This document shows positions 32,301 to 44,500 of a stretch of 64,000 nucleotides of DNA, in pieces; the first letter of the stretch is position 1, and each line of letters opens with the position of its first letter. The translations under genes were made by a program, and so were the position numbers. Source of the stretch: Himantopus leucocephalus (taxonomy: Eukaryota; Chordata; Aves; Charadriiformes; Recurvirostridae). The notes under the pieces were generated by a model. That model saw only the letters and a list, made by a program, of their open reading frames with translations, made no database searches and was not told the origin of the DNA. Location: positions 872,988 to 936,987 of the forward strand of contig RSEF01000026.1 of assembly GCA_003993805.1 (NCBI GenBank). Direction: 5' to 3'.

Positions 32301-35300
32301 CCCAGCACGTGGCCACAAGGCCATGGGGCAAGCACGGCCCTGGCCAAGGGGGGCTTAGCGTGGGGCCAGACCCACAACCTGCCTGCAGGGATACACAGCC
32401 CTGCCACCCCCTCCAGCACACATCCAGCTGCCACGGCCCAGCACAGCCATAGGGTGACTCATGGCCGACGTGCTCAGGGAAGGCCCATGAAGACACCACC
32501 CAGCCCTCTCCCCATCAGAGAAGCTGGACCCTGCCCGAATCGCATCTCACCTGCCACTTTGAGGGTGCTCTGGGCCGTATGGGTGATGGGAGAGGTCACG
32601 GCCACCGGTGGGGTCTTGCCCTTCTTGAGGGAGCCCGGGGTGCCCAGGCTGACAGGTTTCTTCAGCTCGCCGCCCTTGGTCCCCTCCTCACCACCCTCTG
32701 AGGGCTCCCGCCGCCACTTGGAGGAGCCGTGCTCCATCTTAAGGCTGCTGCTGTCGTAGTCCAGCTTCTTGGGCGCCTTGTCCTCACCCTCACCGTACCA
32801 GCTCAGCCCACTCTCTGCCAGCGAGCGCTTCTCCGAGTCCGTGCGCAGCTGTAGGCAAAGCAGAGTCAGGGGTGCTCCTGGCACTCACCCCAAACCCATC
32901 CCCAGGGAGCACCAGCCAGCGGGGAGAGGGATGCACCAGACACCCTGTGCCATGCCTCAGTTTCCCTATGCTGGCACCTCCATCCCCTCCCTCCCGCAGA
33001 CACTGTGACACCAAGCCAGGACCGGTGCCAGGAACGGTCTGGGCACCACAGGCACCTACCGCTATAGCAGAGTTCCTGCGCGAGGCGGTGGGGGTGGAGG
33101 GCAGAGAGTTGAGCGAGGAGCTGGCATTGAACTCCTCCGAGCTGAGGTTGTCAGAGGCATCGCTGAGGCCACTGCTGATGGAGCTGCTCTCATCCCAGCT
33201 GCAAGGGCAGAGCCAGTGTCAGACCTCCCTGCCCGGCAGGTCCTGCCACCCATGGGATTTTCCTGCTCCAGGGACTGCCAGGGCACAATCTTCAGCTCCC
33301 AGTAGCACCCGCTGCGGGGCTGCGGCAGGGAGCTGGCACTCGGTAGCCATGGCTGGCTGCAACCCAGCCTGGCGCCCCACTGGTACGTGGGCACCAGTGA
33401 CCCATCTCCCCGTTAAGGTCCCTGCTGAGGTTTTCTGGGTACAGAGGGTACCTGTGCAGCGCAAGGAGGCCAGCACCCACGCCGGCAGGGCTGGCAGCAC
33501 CGCAGCTGGCACTGAGCCCCCTGCAACCTGCCCTGCTGAGAGGGTCGGGAGGATTGCCGGAAAGGGCAGAGATCGGCTGGAACAAACAAACCAGCTGCCC
33601 CACGGCATCCACCCTTCCTCGGGCGGCCCCCACCCACTGCCTGGCCGCACCCTGCTCCCCCCTCTTCAGCACCCACGGTGGGCACAGGCAGCAGGCACGG
33701 GCATCGCCGCTGTGCCAGGGCAACTACTCCATGCCGGGGGCTCAGCGGACTGTGCACAAGCCCATCTCCAGGGCCGTCAGTCAGCACCACACCAGGGCGG
33801 CAGCTGCCTGCCGTACCCCACAAGCCCGGGCGGCTACGCAGCACGGGGCTGTGCCCGCGGCGATCCGGCACAGACGGGCATGGAACGTCTTCCAGCAGGA
33901 TGAGCACAGCTCCTTTCAGGTCAGCAGCTGAGTAGGTCATTGAGGCCCCGCAGCCTCCAGAGGGGCTGCAAGGAGCTGGGGGGGGACAAGCAACAGCATA
34001 GGAGAGGGGAGCAGAGCTGGCGGGCCGCAGCCAGCCCTGGTACTTGCTGGAGATGCCCATTCCCTGACACTGGGGCCACAGAGGTGCAGGAGGAGCCCAG
34101 TCAGCACCAGAGTCTAGGCAGCTAGTGAAGCCACTTAGCATCACCCCAGTAGCACTGCAACCCTGGCTGAGCTGGGGACAAGACAGGGTGAGCCTAGCAC
34201 TGGAAAGTGCACCCGCTGGGCATCTCCACCAGCCAGGGTGCCAGGGCAAAGTAACAGCCACCACCATCCCCTCTGGGATGCCCAAAGCTCAGGACGGAGC
34301 AACGCAGGCAGCTCCAGCACCCTCCAACAAGCCCCATGTACCCTGCTCTTCCCAGACATCAGGGACTGGCCAGAGCCAGGATGGACATGATCCCCTTCAT
34401 CCCCAGGACAACTTTTGGAACAGAGCCCTGCAGGCACTGCAGCCCAGGAAGTGCTTTAATTATGACCACGTGCCTGGGATGTGCTGCTGGGCTGCCCGGC
34501 TCCAAGCCTTTCTCACCACCATCCGCTCCTCCAGGGAGACACCTTCTCACCGGGACAGAAATCCCCACCCCAGAGCCACGAAGCAAAGCTTCTCCCCCAC
34601 AACAGCATCACCCTCACAGCAGGCAGAGCTGGGAGCGAGGCAGGGCTTTGGGGAACTGCGTCCTGCAGGCACATGGCTGTGACCAAACATGACACTGACT
34701 CTCTCCAGCTTGGCTTTGGTGGCCTGGCAGCACAGACTCTAAATGCTCTCCCAGACCTGCACTGGAACCCCCACTGACCCAGCCCCAGGTCTATGGAAAG
34801 CCCTGGTGAAACAAGCACAGGGTCGGTGGCTGAATTGGTGCAGGAGGTGACCCCAGATCCTCCTTAGCAAGCCCCACGCTGGGGAAGGGCAGCACAGGGA
34901 TCACAGGTGACATCCCAAAAGCACTGAAGCCGTGGGGTGAGGCCTGGGGGCCGGACGCCCGCTGTGGGGTGCCTCCAGCTCTCTTATGGAACACATGGAT
35001 GCCACACACACACAAGAGGGGTCCCCAAAACAAGCATGTGCATGCTGTACCCAGCACAGCAAGGAAAGCCCCAACTCGGGCTGCACCACAGCAGCAATGA
35101 CTCCCAGTACACAGCCTAGCCCAGACACCATGGTCCCTGCCGTTCAAGGTCACTCGAGTGCCCCCCGCAGACCCCAAACGGGGGGCAGCCATGCCGCAGC
35201 GTCATGCCGGGGGCAAAACTCAATCCCTGCTTTGTGCTCCAGCCCCTCCATCTTACACAGAGCAATCCCCCACCTCCCTTCAGCCCGCACCGCACCAAAC

Positions 35301-35552
35301 CCACCCTTGAAGGCAGCGACGCGCCGGGACAGCCGCACGCCCCCCGCGCCCCTCCGTCCCCGACGGCTCCCGGGGAAGGGATGCTCAAGGACAGCGGCGG
35401 CAGCGAGGCGGAGGCTGCGGCAGCGCGACCGTCCTACCGCGCTCCCCGGCACCGGCCGGGCGTGCGGGAACCACCCCCCCACCGGCCGGGAAGATCCCGA
35501 CACGGCCCCGGCGATGCACACCCCGACCCCGACCCGAGGAGGTGGCTGCACC

Positions 35553-35585
<33 letters not shown>

Positions 35586-38500
35586 NCCCGACCCACGGCC
35601 GCGGTGCTGCGCCGCGCTGCCCCGCTCCCCTCCCGGCCCAGCCGCGCCCCACGGCCCGCCCCGGCAGGGTCAGCTCCGCCGGCCGGGGGTACCGGAGCCC
35701 CGGGGGGGGGAGGGGGGGGTCGGCCCGTCCGCGCTGCAGGTGCGAGGCGGGGGCCGGAGCCGGGGGGAGGGGGGGTCGTCCCCCTCCCGGGCCCGGAGGA
35801 GCCGCCCCGATGCTGCGGTGCCGGGCGGGGCCGCGCTGCCCGGGTCCCCCCGTCCCCCCTTCCCCCCCGCGGCACGGCCGAGACAAAGCACCGCCCGCGG
35901 TGCGGCCCCGGGGCGCGGGGCTTTGTCTGCCGGGGCCGTGCTCCGGCCGCCCGCCCAGCCCGCAGCGCGCCCGCCCCGCCCCGCTCGGTACCGGTACCGG
36001 TGCCGGTGCCGGTGCGGTGCCCGTGCCGTACGGTACCTGCTGGCCAGGCGCGGGGCGCGGCGCGGCCTCCCCGCCCGCAGCATGGTGCTGCCCGCGGCAG
36101 CGCGGCCCCGCCGGGCGCGGGCGGGAGGGGCGGCGGCGGCGGGACCGCCCCGCGCTGTCCGCGCCTTAAAGCGGCCGCGGACCCGCAAGGCGCCGCCCGC
36201 CGCCGCCCCCGACCCCCCCGGGATGGGCCCGGGGTCCCGGCCCCCACCCCCCACCCCCGCCCCCAGCTCAGACCCCCGCGGCCACGCCCCCACATCCAGC
36301 TCCAGTGCCCCCCAGTCCAGCCCATCATGCCCCACCCCTGTCCCTGGTGTCCCCCAGTCTTAGCCTGGCACCCCCCTCCCGCCCNNNNNNNNNNNNNNNN
36401 NNNNNNNNNNNNNNNNNNNNNNNNNNNNNNNNNNNNNNNNNNNNNNNNNNNNNNNNNNNNNNNNNNNNNNNNNNNNNNNNNNNNTCCCCAGGCCCCCACT
36501 CACATCCCCACAGGCAGCACCAGTGCTCCCGACTCCAACCCAAATTATGTCCCCCAGGCCATCCCTCAGCCTGGCCCCAGTGCCTCACTCCTGGCCCCAG
36601 CACCCCTCAAACCCCCCCAAAGGCACCACCTCCCTCTGAGGGTCCCGCGGGGTCTCTACCCCTGCCCAGCCCCGCAGGGTGCCGGGGGGGCTGCTCCCAG
36701 CAGCTCCAGCTCCTGCGAGGGCACCCACGCCACTCCGCGCTTCATCAACCAAAAAGCCTATTTCTGTCTTTTTTTCTCTCTTTTCTCTCCCTCTCACATC
36801 AGAGCAGGAGCTGCACCCCAGGGTGCCGGTGACACAGGGGACACCTTTGCCGGTTCTGCCACAGCGGGCAGAGAGGGTTAACTGCAGCCTTGGCAAAACC
36901 GACCTGGTCCCTTCGGGCTGGGAAATAAGTAATTCCTTCCTCGAGCCTTCCTCGGAGGCAACGGCAACGCCTCTTGGCTCTTGGCTCCCTCCTCGCAGCA
37001 CAGCCCCATCGCTTGGCCATGATGTGCTTGCCCCGGCGAGGCGAGGTGCTGCAGCCCGGCATGGCACGGCAGGGAGGGCCAGGGATGCGTGACTTTGGTG
37101 CTTGGTGTCCCCACCCACTCCGATCAGACCCTGCCCGCACCCACCACCCCTGCAGCGGCTCTCAGCCCTTGGCCGGAGCTCACGGCCATGAGGCCGGCGG
37201 TGACACCGCCCCGGCGCGGTGTGGTACCTCCCGCAGGCAGCCAGCCCTGCTGTGGGGTGATGGCCCCACGTCGGTGTGTGCCAATGGGTGCGGCGGCACA
37301 GCCTGTCCAGCATCGCATCCCCGTGGTCCCTCCAGCCTGGCACAATGCCGGACGCTGTCCCCTCCCTCCTCTTCTCCTGGCCGGCTGCCTCGGCCCCACC
37401 ACCGCTGGCTTGCGCAGTGATCGGAGGAGCAGCTCTTGCTTTTGCTATACCCAAATTGGGACTCAGGGCATCCAGGGTGGTGTGGGGACTCAGCCCGGCA
37501 CAGCTGCCCCTGGGAAAGGAAGCTTCGACCTCACCAGAGCTGGTGCGAGATGGTGGAAGAGAATCGCTGCTGGGCACAGCAGCCCCACCGGCACCAGCCC
37601 CGGCACAGACCCCTTCACAGAGGAGCACCCCCAGCCCATTTCTCAGCAGCGGTTGCTGCTGGAGCCGAAGCATTTAAAAGTCTCTCTGCTTCACGCATCT
37701 CTCATCGGCACAGACAACCTCACGCCAGACAGACCTGCTGGCACGAGCCGGGGTTCCCGGCACTTGTGTCCCTGCCAGGCTGGTGCTGCCAAATCCCCAC
37801 CGCCTGCCTGAAGTCCCCCCTGGATTGAAGTGAGCCCCTCTTGGTCTGTCCTGGCCCTTTCCTCCTGCTCTGCCGTGGTGGCTGCAGTGAAGGAAATACG
37901 GGGGCTTGCACCAGGGGGTCTCCACACCCCACATCAGTGGGTCACTGGCACTGAGGGGGATCCGTTCATGTGCCACCAGCGTCCCCCATCACAGCCTCGT
38001 GCTGCTCTGGCAGGACTGGTGAGGAAAGAATGGCACAGCCGGGGCTCTTCCCTCCCTCCCCTTCTCCAACACTTAATGGGGCAGAAAAACCAATTAGCTT
38101 CATAAATCACAACCGGGGGGTTGGGGACTCCCCGTGGGCATGGGCGGGGGTGGCGCTGCTTCCCCCTCACATCCGCCTCAGGAACCATCTCAGGGCATTA
38201 CGACACCCATAACCCTCTCCCAGACTCCCTTAGGATCCCCACAGCCCCCTGCACACACCCCATGCCCCTTTAACAGCCCCAGCACCCCCCAATACTCCTT
38301 GAGAACCCCGCAGATTCACCTAGGTCCCCCCAGATTCCTCTAAGTTCTCCCCACAGCCCCCTAAACCCCTGTGTACCATCCATGACCCCCCCAAACCCCA
38401 GCCCCTGCCACAGGCCAGGCTACCCTGACCCCACGTACTTCCCACTTCCATTTTGGGTACCGGGATCTAGCACCCTTCACCAAAGCCACGCTCAGAGGAA

Positions 38501-41500
38501 CAGGGGGCTGCAGAGACCTTGCAGATGGGGAAACTGAGGCAGGGAAGGGGGTCTGACTCGCCTGAGCTCACCCAGCAAGAGAAGAGGATCAGCATCACAT
38601 CCCAGCCATTGGTCTCGTCCCCTGTTCTCCAGGCAGCACCGCCTGTGGTCCCCACCCCCCCAGGTCCCTGAGGGGTGCAGGGCACTCCCCCCCACGGGAA
38701 CCCAGAGTGCGCGTGGCCCCTGCGAGGGGGGACCCGTGGCCAGGCTGCACCTCTACTCCAGCTCTGCGCTGCCAACCGCAGTAATAGCAGGGTCCGATTT
38801 CCCCAAGGCAGCGAGGCCGATGCCGTGGGGGTGTCAGCCAGCACTCGCCCGCCCGCAGCAATGAGATCAGCCACGGACCCCAACCACACGCCTGGCCACC
38901 ATGCCAGCAAGGCTGCTGAGCTCAGCCGGCCCCGCTGTGCTGGGGGACAATGCAGGGTCACCCCTCTGACTCCCCCCAAGCCGCGGAAACCCCGGAGGAA
39001 GCGTGTCCCTGTGCGGGGATCTCCGGCTGTTTTGGGAAGGGTGACACATGAAGCCTCGCTTGGGGCCACCGCAGCGGCACGGCAGGCTGCAGCGGCTGCG
39101 TATGGCGGTCAGAGAGTCCCAGGGCAGCACCGGGGTGGAGGAGTGGCGTGACTCAGCCCGCTTGCGAAATTCCTATTTTTCCCGTTGCCTGGACAAGCCA
39201 GTGGCCTCGGACACCTCTGCCCACAGTCGCTGGGCCCCTTCACAAGTGGCAAGGTGGCATGTGGCAAGTGGCAAAGCCAGGTCTTGAGCTTCCCGGGCGG
39301 CAAGCAGGCGCGCAGCGGGGTTTGGGGGGCAGATATCCCTGAGTGGCTCTCCCCACGGCGCGTGGGTGTGCGAGGTCCAGCCCTGGGCTCAGCTCTGCTC
39401 TGTGTCCGCACCCAGCCCCACCAACGAGCCGCGGAGGCCAGCAGCTTCCCGAATCCTGGGCGTGCACCCAGGTGCCCTGCACCCCCCGCGCCCCACAACC
39501 CCGGCATCCCTTCCCAAAATGGCCCCATGCGGCCACTGCCACAGCAGCCCGGCCCAAGCAGCCCCAGGGGCTAGGGGTCAGCGCTGGGTGCCTCGAGCCA
39601 AACCCCAAAATAAGGAGCCGGCTGCAAGACAGTGCAGGGGAAGGGCGCTTCCATGGTGGCGGTGCCCAGAGGGGTTTTGGGGCCCCTTTCTGGGACCGTC
39701 CCCCATCCCCATCTGGAGGGAGGAACCCCGCCGAGCCCCGGCACGCGGCGCAGCGCAGCAAATATTTATCCAACACCACTTCCCCGGCCGCTCCCCCGCC
39801 GCCCCCCTTGGCCGGCCGGGCTGGGGCCCCGCACACACGTCGGGCCACGTGCAGGGCCACGGCCATGCCCCGCGGGATGTCCCCGCCGAGAAATGACTTC
39901 ACAGGCTCGCTGGGACAGCGGCGCAGGGTCAGGCCAGACCAGCCAACACCAAGCGAGAGGCGTTCGAGGGAAGGGAGTGGAGAGCCAGCGCCAATCCTGC
40001 TCGGAGCACGAGAGGAGGGCGGCTGCTCTCCTGCCGCTCTCGGGGAGCCGAGCCAAACATCTGCTCCTGCCTCTGGGCTTCGTCGAGCTCAAGTAGCTGC
40101 GAGGAAGCCGGAGCCAGGCCAGCCGGAGCACGGCGGGTGCCAGCTCGAGAGCATCCCTCCCAGGGGGATGCTGCTGACAGCCCGCAGCCCTGCCGGAGGG
40201 GACCACAGGCTCTGCAGCACCCAGCTGCCAGCAGCACCATCGTTGTGGCACGGGATGGTGCCCGGGGTGTATCGTGAGCCTGATGCATGTGCCAATCCCC
40301 GAGCCGGACACACATGCCAATCCCTGAGCCGCATGGCACCTCACGGTCCTCACGCCAAAGGCTGCTGCCACAGCTCCATTTCACGCCCATGAATGGAACC
40401 AGGGCAGTACCTGGCTTGCAGGGCTGCAGATGCTGTCACCACTGCAGTGGGACACACCACCACCTCCCTTTCCACTCCCAATGATAAACGAGGCCCAAAA
40501 GGACACCCCCAAATCACAGCGGTCCCAGAGTCGCACGAGAACTTCCCCAGGACAATGAAAGCCCCATGGCACAAGCACAGCCCCGGGGATCGGCTCCGGA
40601 GCCATGCCTGCATGCCCAGGGCCCCACAGCACACATGGATCACCAGCACTCCTGCAGCCACCGCAGTGAGAAGGCGCTGAGTCAGCAGCCAGCCCCGCTC
40701 GCCCCCTCCCTGCTCTCCCAGCCCTGTGTGTGGGGATGGCAGGATCGGGCCCAGCAGCATCCATGCTCTGCCAGAGGGGCAGGATGAGTCCAGGCTGGGC
40801 ATACCCCTGTGCACTCTGCCAAGGTCAAATCCAGCTGCGGGACTCTGCCACCACAGGGTATTTAAGCAGTTCCAAGGATGGACCCAGCTTGTCCCTATTT
40901 GTCACTGGGGACTTTAACTGGGGAGCGTCCCATCCCAGCAGCACCATGCTAGGGCACACAGCTGAGCTGAGGTTTTGTGTCCCCGCACGTCACCTCGTGT
41001 ACCTCAGCCAGGGAGAGGTGCTCCTCCTCCACACCCTGCAAACCCCACTGAGAGCGGCTCTCCCCTGCCTCAACCTGGGTACACCCTGCCCCGACCCGCT
41101 CACAGCCAGCAGGATGGACTGAGGGAAACTGAGGCACAGCCAAGGCTACACAGCAAGGTCCCTTCAACCTGTGCCTGGTGCCCTGTGCTGCCCTGCAGCA
41201 TGAGGTGCACCACGGGGAGATGCTCAGACCCTGCTGAGCCCTCAGCACTGGGTGCGGTGGCCTGACGGACCCCTCTGGGGACATCCAGAGCATCCCAGCG
41301 CTCCTGTGGCAGCATCACCATTTGGAGGGAAGCGGCTGGGAAACGGGCCAGCTGACAAAGAATCTGACAAAAGGAGGGTGGCAGAAAGGACATCATGCAG
41401 GGTGCTCTCCAAGCCCAGGAGACATGGCAGAGCGGTGCAAAGCAGGGACAAGCGGACACTTGTCACATCCTCACCCCAGGATCCTGTCCTGTGTGGGAGG

Positions 41501-44500
41501 GGGGAAGCCCCATGGCCCCAGGCAGGCAGGGCTGGGGGGTGGGAGCCAGCGCACCCCACCAGCTCCCGACGGCAGTGAAGACTCTCAACACCCCGCCTGC
41601 TCCCCACCGCATCCCGGATGGCCCCAGGGAACACCTGGAGGTGACGCACGCTCACCCACTCCTGCGTCAGCCCCCAGCACCCGCCAGAGCCGCTCACATC
41701 AGGTCCCCACACACAGCACCAGGGGAGAAGCACCAACACGCAGCCGCACTGTGCTGCCCAAGGAATGGCAGCTCGATGTGGAGGAGGTGGAACTGCTCGG
41801 ACATGCAGGACATAGCCAGGACGAAACTGGGCAAAACCTGGCTTGAACATCCCCGCTCTCCGCCTCCTCCGCTGCCGCGTGATTCACGCACAGGTCTGCA
41901 CACGAAGCGGCCCAAACGGCTGCATCGCAGCCCCAGCGCCATGCTATAGCCATACTGCCACAGAGGTCCCTCGGCAGTGGGTGGCTGCATGTTGGTGGAC
42001 CTCCCAGTGGAGTGACCTCGGTGGGGTGACCCCCAGGGTCTGGGAAACATCCCCAGCCTGACCAGGGTGGGAAAGCATCACTGGCAGCAACGCACTGCAC
42101 CCCTCCAGGGACTGGCATGAGGGGCAGGGAACAGCGAGCAGCACGCTGAGCAGTGCCAGGTGGAAACTTGAGTCGACAGCGGCCAAGGAAGGGAGCAAAG
42201 ATCTTTCAGGGGCAGGGAAACAGCCCAGGGGTTGGTGCTGTCCCTGCCTGCACCCTGCCCAGACCCCAAGGACAGGCAGGATAGGGCAGGAGAGCAGCAC
42301 CATCCCAGGGAATGCTGCTGTGTTAACCTGAGCTTGCTACCTGCACCAAGGCCCTTCAAACACCACGGTGCTGGCAGCGGCAAGGATGCATCCCAGCGGG
42401 GCTGCTCCCAGGCCTGGTTATGCCAGGTCCCTGCCGGCCAAGGGCTGCCCTGCTGCGGAGCACAAGGAGGATACGGTGACACCAGGAACAAAAGAAGGGC
42501 CTCGCTGCCAAACAGGGAGGGCAAAGCCAGCACTTTGCACCCCCCAAAACCAGCAGCAGGTTGCTGGTGGAGGGCAGCCACAAGTGCTGGCCCAGCAGCC
42601 ACAGGCAGGCGGGCACAGCCGGGCAAGGAGCCACGACGCTGGCATGTTTGGCTAATAACAGAAATGCTTCTGGGGGCTGAGGTGTCCCCAGCTGATCCCT
42701 GCTCTCACCACCAGACCTGATCATCCCACCCCCTCTCCGAGCTGAGCCCCAGGACCCCCACTGCCTTCTCAGCTAGGCTTACCCCAGCCACCACCCCGCC
42801 GGATTCACCCCGATACCCCCATGGACAGTCCCCATGACCCAGCCGCGCCTCACCTACCTTGGCCCTCTCTCCTTCCAGGCTGCTTCCCCAGCGAGCCGCA
42901 GGGATGCTGGGTCCCATCCTGCAGCCCTGCACCTCTCCGAGGGGGACGTGCCACTGCGTCCTCCGAGCTAGCTCTGACCTACTGCCCTACAAGCCTGGGT
43001 CTGCGCCGGCGCAGTGCAGGGAGGCGCTGGCCCGGTGGCCGGGGCTCGGGGGCTGATGGCCCCATCTGCAGCACTCGGCTCCTGCCCGGTGCATTAGTGG
43101 CACGGGGAGACGCGGCCTGGGGCGGTATTTGCTTTCTAGGTCAGAGCCAGCCGAGGAGGCTGGATGAGGGGCTGCGCTGGATGAGGGGCTGCGCTGGATG
43201 AGTGCTCCCAGCCAGCAAGGCAACTCCTTGCCCTGGCCAGCTCTGGGAAGGCGGGGAAGTCCCTGCTCCCCTGCCCTGGCTCTGCATCCAGCGCCCCAGC
43301 TCCTGGACAGGGCACCCCGGCACCCCCCAGCACCCAGACAGGGACATCCCCTGGGGACAGAGGCTGCACGCTCTGGGGGACCCGTGAGCCCTGCCGTGAG
43401 GCCACAGGGGATGGAGCTGTGATTAGGTCACTGCACGGCCCTGTGTGCCAGCAACATTCCGGTGACATGGCTGATTCCTAGGACATGTCCCTGCTAAGAT
43501 GGTCCTGTGCTGCCCCGGCTGCCCTTCTCCGCCCACCGCTGGGGAGGGGTACCCAGCACAGGACACTAGCCCCTCTCTGCACCCACCAGCAGGACACTGC
43601 GGATTTCCCTCAGGTCACATCCAGGGCATCACACTGGGGACCCTGCGCAGGAACAGGGACTGTGGCACCCAGCCATGGAAGTGCCGGCACAGCTCGCCAT
43701 GGCACTGAAAGCCTCACGTGCACTGGGGGAATGCGGTGCTGCCAGGGCCTCACAGGAGGCTCAGCCATGCAGGGCTCCATCCCCAAGGCCTGGGCCATCC
43801 CGGGAGGAGAAGCGGACCCTGCCCGGGGCAGTGTGCAGGGCTGAGCCCCGGGAAGGTCCCACTGGGGCTGCCCCTGCCCACACTCTGCCCCACTCAGTGG
43901 CTGATGGAGACAAAGCGATGCTCCAGCTCACCCCCTCTCAGCACTGCCTCCACAGCCAAGGGCTCCCCAAGGTTATCCGTCTGCACGAGCAGCTCTGAGA
44001 CAAGATAAGGAGGAAGACAGGGAGCAGTGGAGCCCTTCATCCCCCACAGCCAGACCCGCTGCTGCCCCAGCCATCCAGGGCACCCCAGAGCCACCCCATC
44101 ACCCATTAGGCCCCACAGTCTGGTGGCCAGTGGCAGAAGGTGGTAACATGCCACCTCTGGCTGTGGAGTGACAGGTTACAGTCCCCAGGGGGGGTCCATG
44201 CTGAGCCAGCACAAGACACCCCTGTTCACAAGCACAGGGCAGCCCCCCAGGGCCACCCCACCTGCCCGTGCAGAGGACAGGTCTGATGCCCGTGGTGACG
44301 CAGACACTCTCGCCCCTAAGCTGGGCCATCGCAGGAGCAGAGGCCAGCACAGACACCCCTCCGTGTGTCCCCCTCTAACCGTCACATGTACCTCCGGGAA
44401 ACATCTGTGGAGTGCTGGCCCCCAGGATGGGTGTGAAGCCATGGGCTGTGCTCTGTCCTGCAACAAGCTGACGTGACTATGGCCACCCCAGTAGGGCCAG

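Larger units (their letters stand above)
20373..33059 (-). other. NAV1: NAV1 introns in the compact 3' half
   Basis: The 26 introns between coding exons 3 and 29 range from about 0.1 to 1.45 kb. Those above 300 bp are 20,373-20,953, 21,513-22,043, 25,021-26,469 (contains a poly-A tract at 25,922-25,940), 26,479-26,896, 27,019-27,842 and 28,843-29,427 (each holds one copy of a 250-bp duplication), 29,599-30,290 and 32,115-32,550. No extra exon or gene is seen inside them. Confidence 0.8.

Noticed and set aside
32872..33903. 343-residue plus-strand open frame
   Set aside because: It is the antisense shadow of NAV1 coding exon 3 plus its intron. The minus-strand exon is supported by splice sites and homology.
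34986..36881. 631-residue plus-strand open frame across the NAV1 CpG island
   Set aside because: Antisense to NAV1, includes a G homopolymer, an N and the 100-N gap; composition is stop-poor GC-rich DNA.
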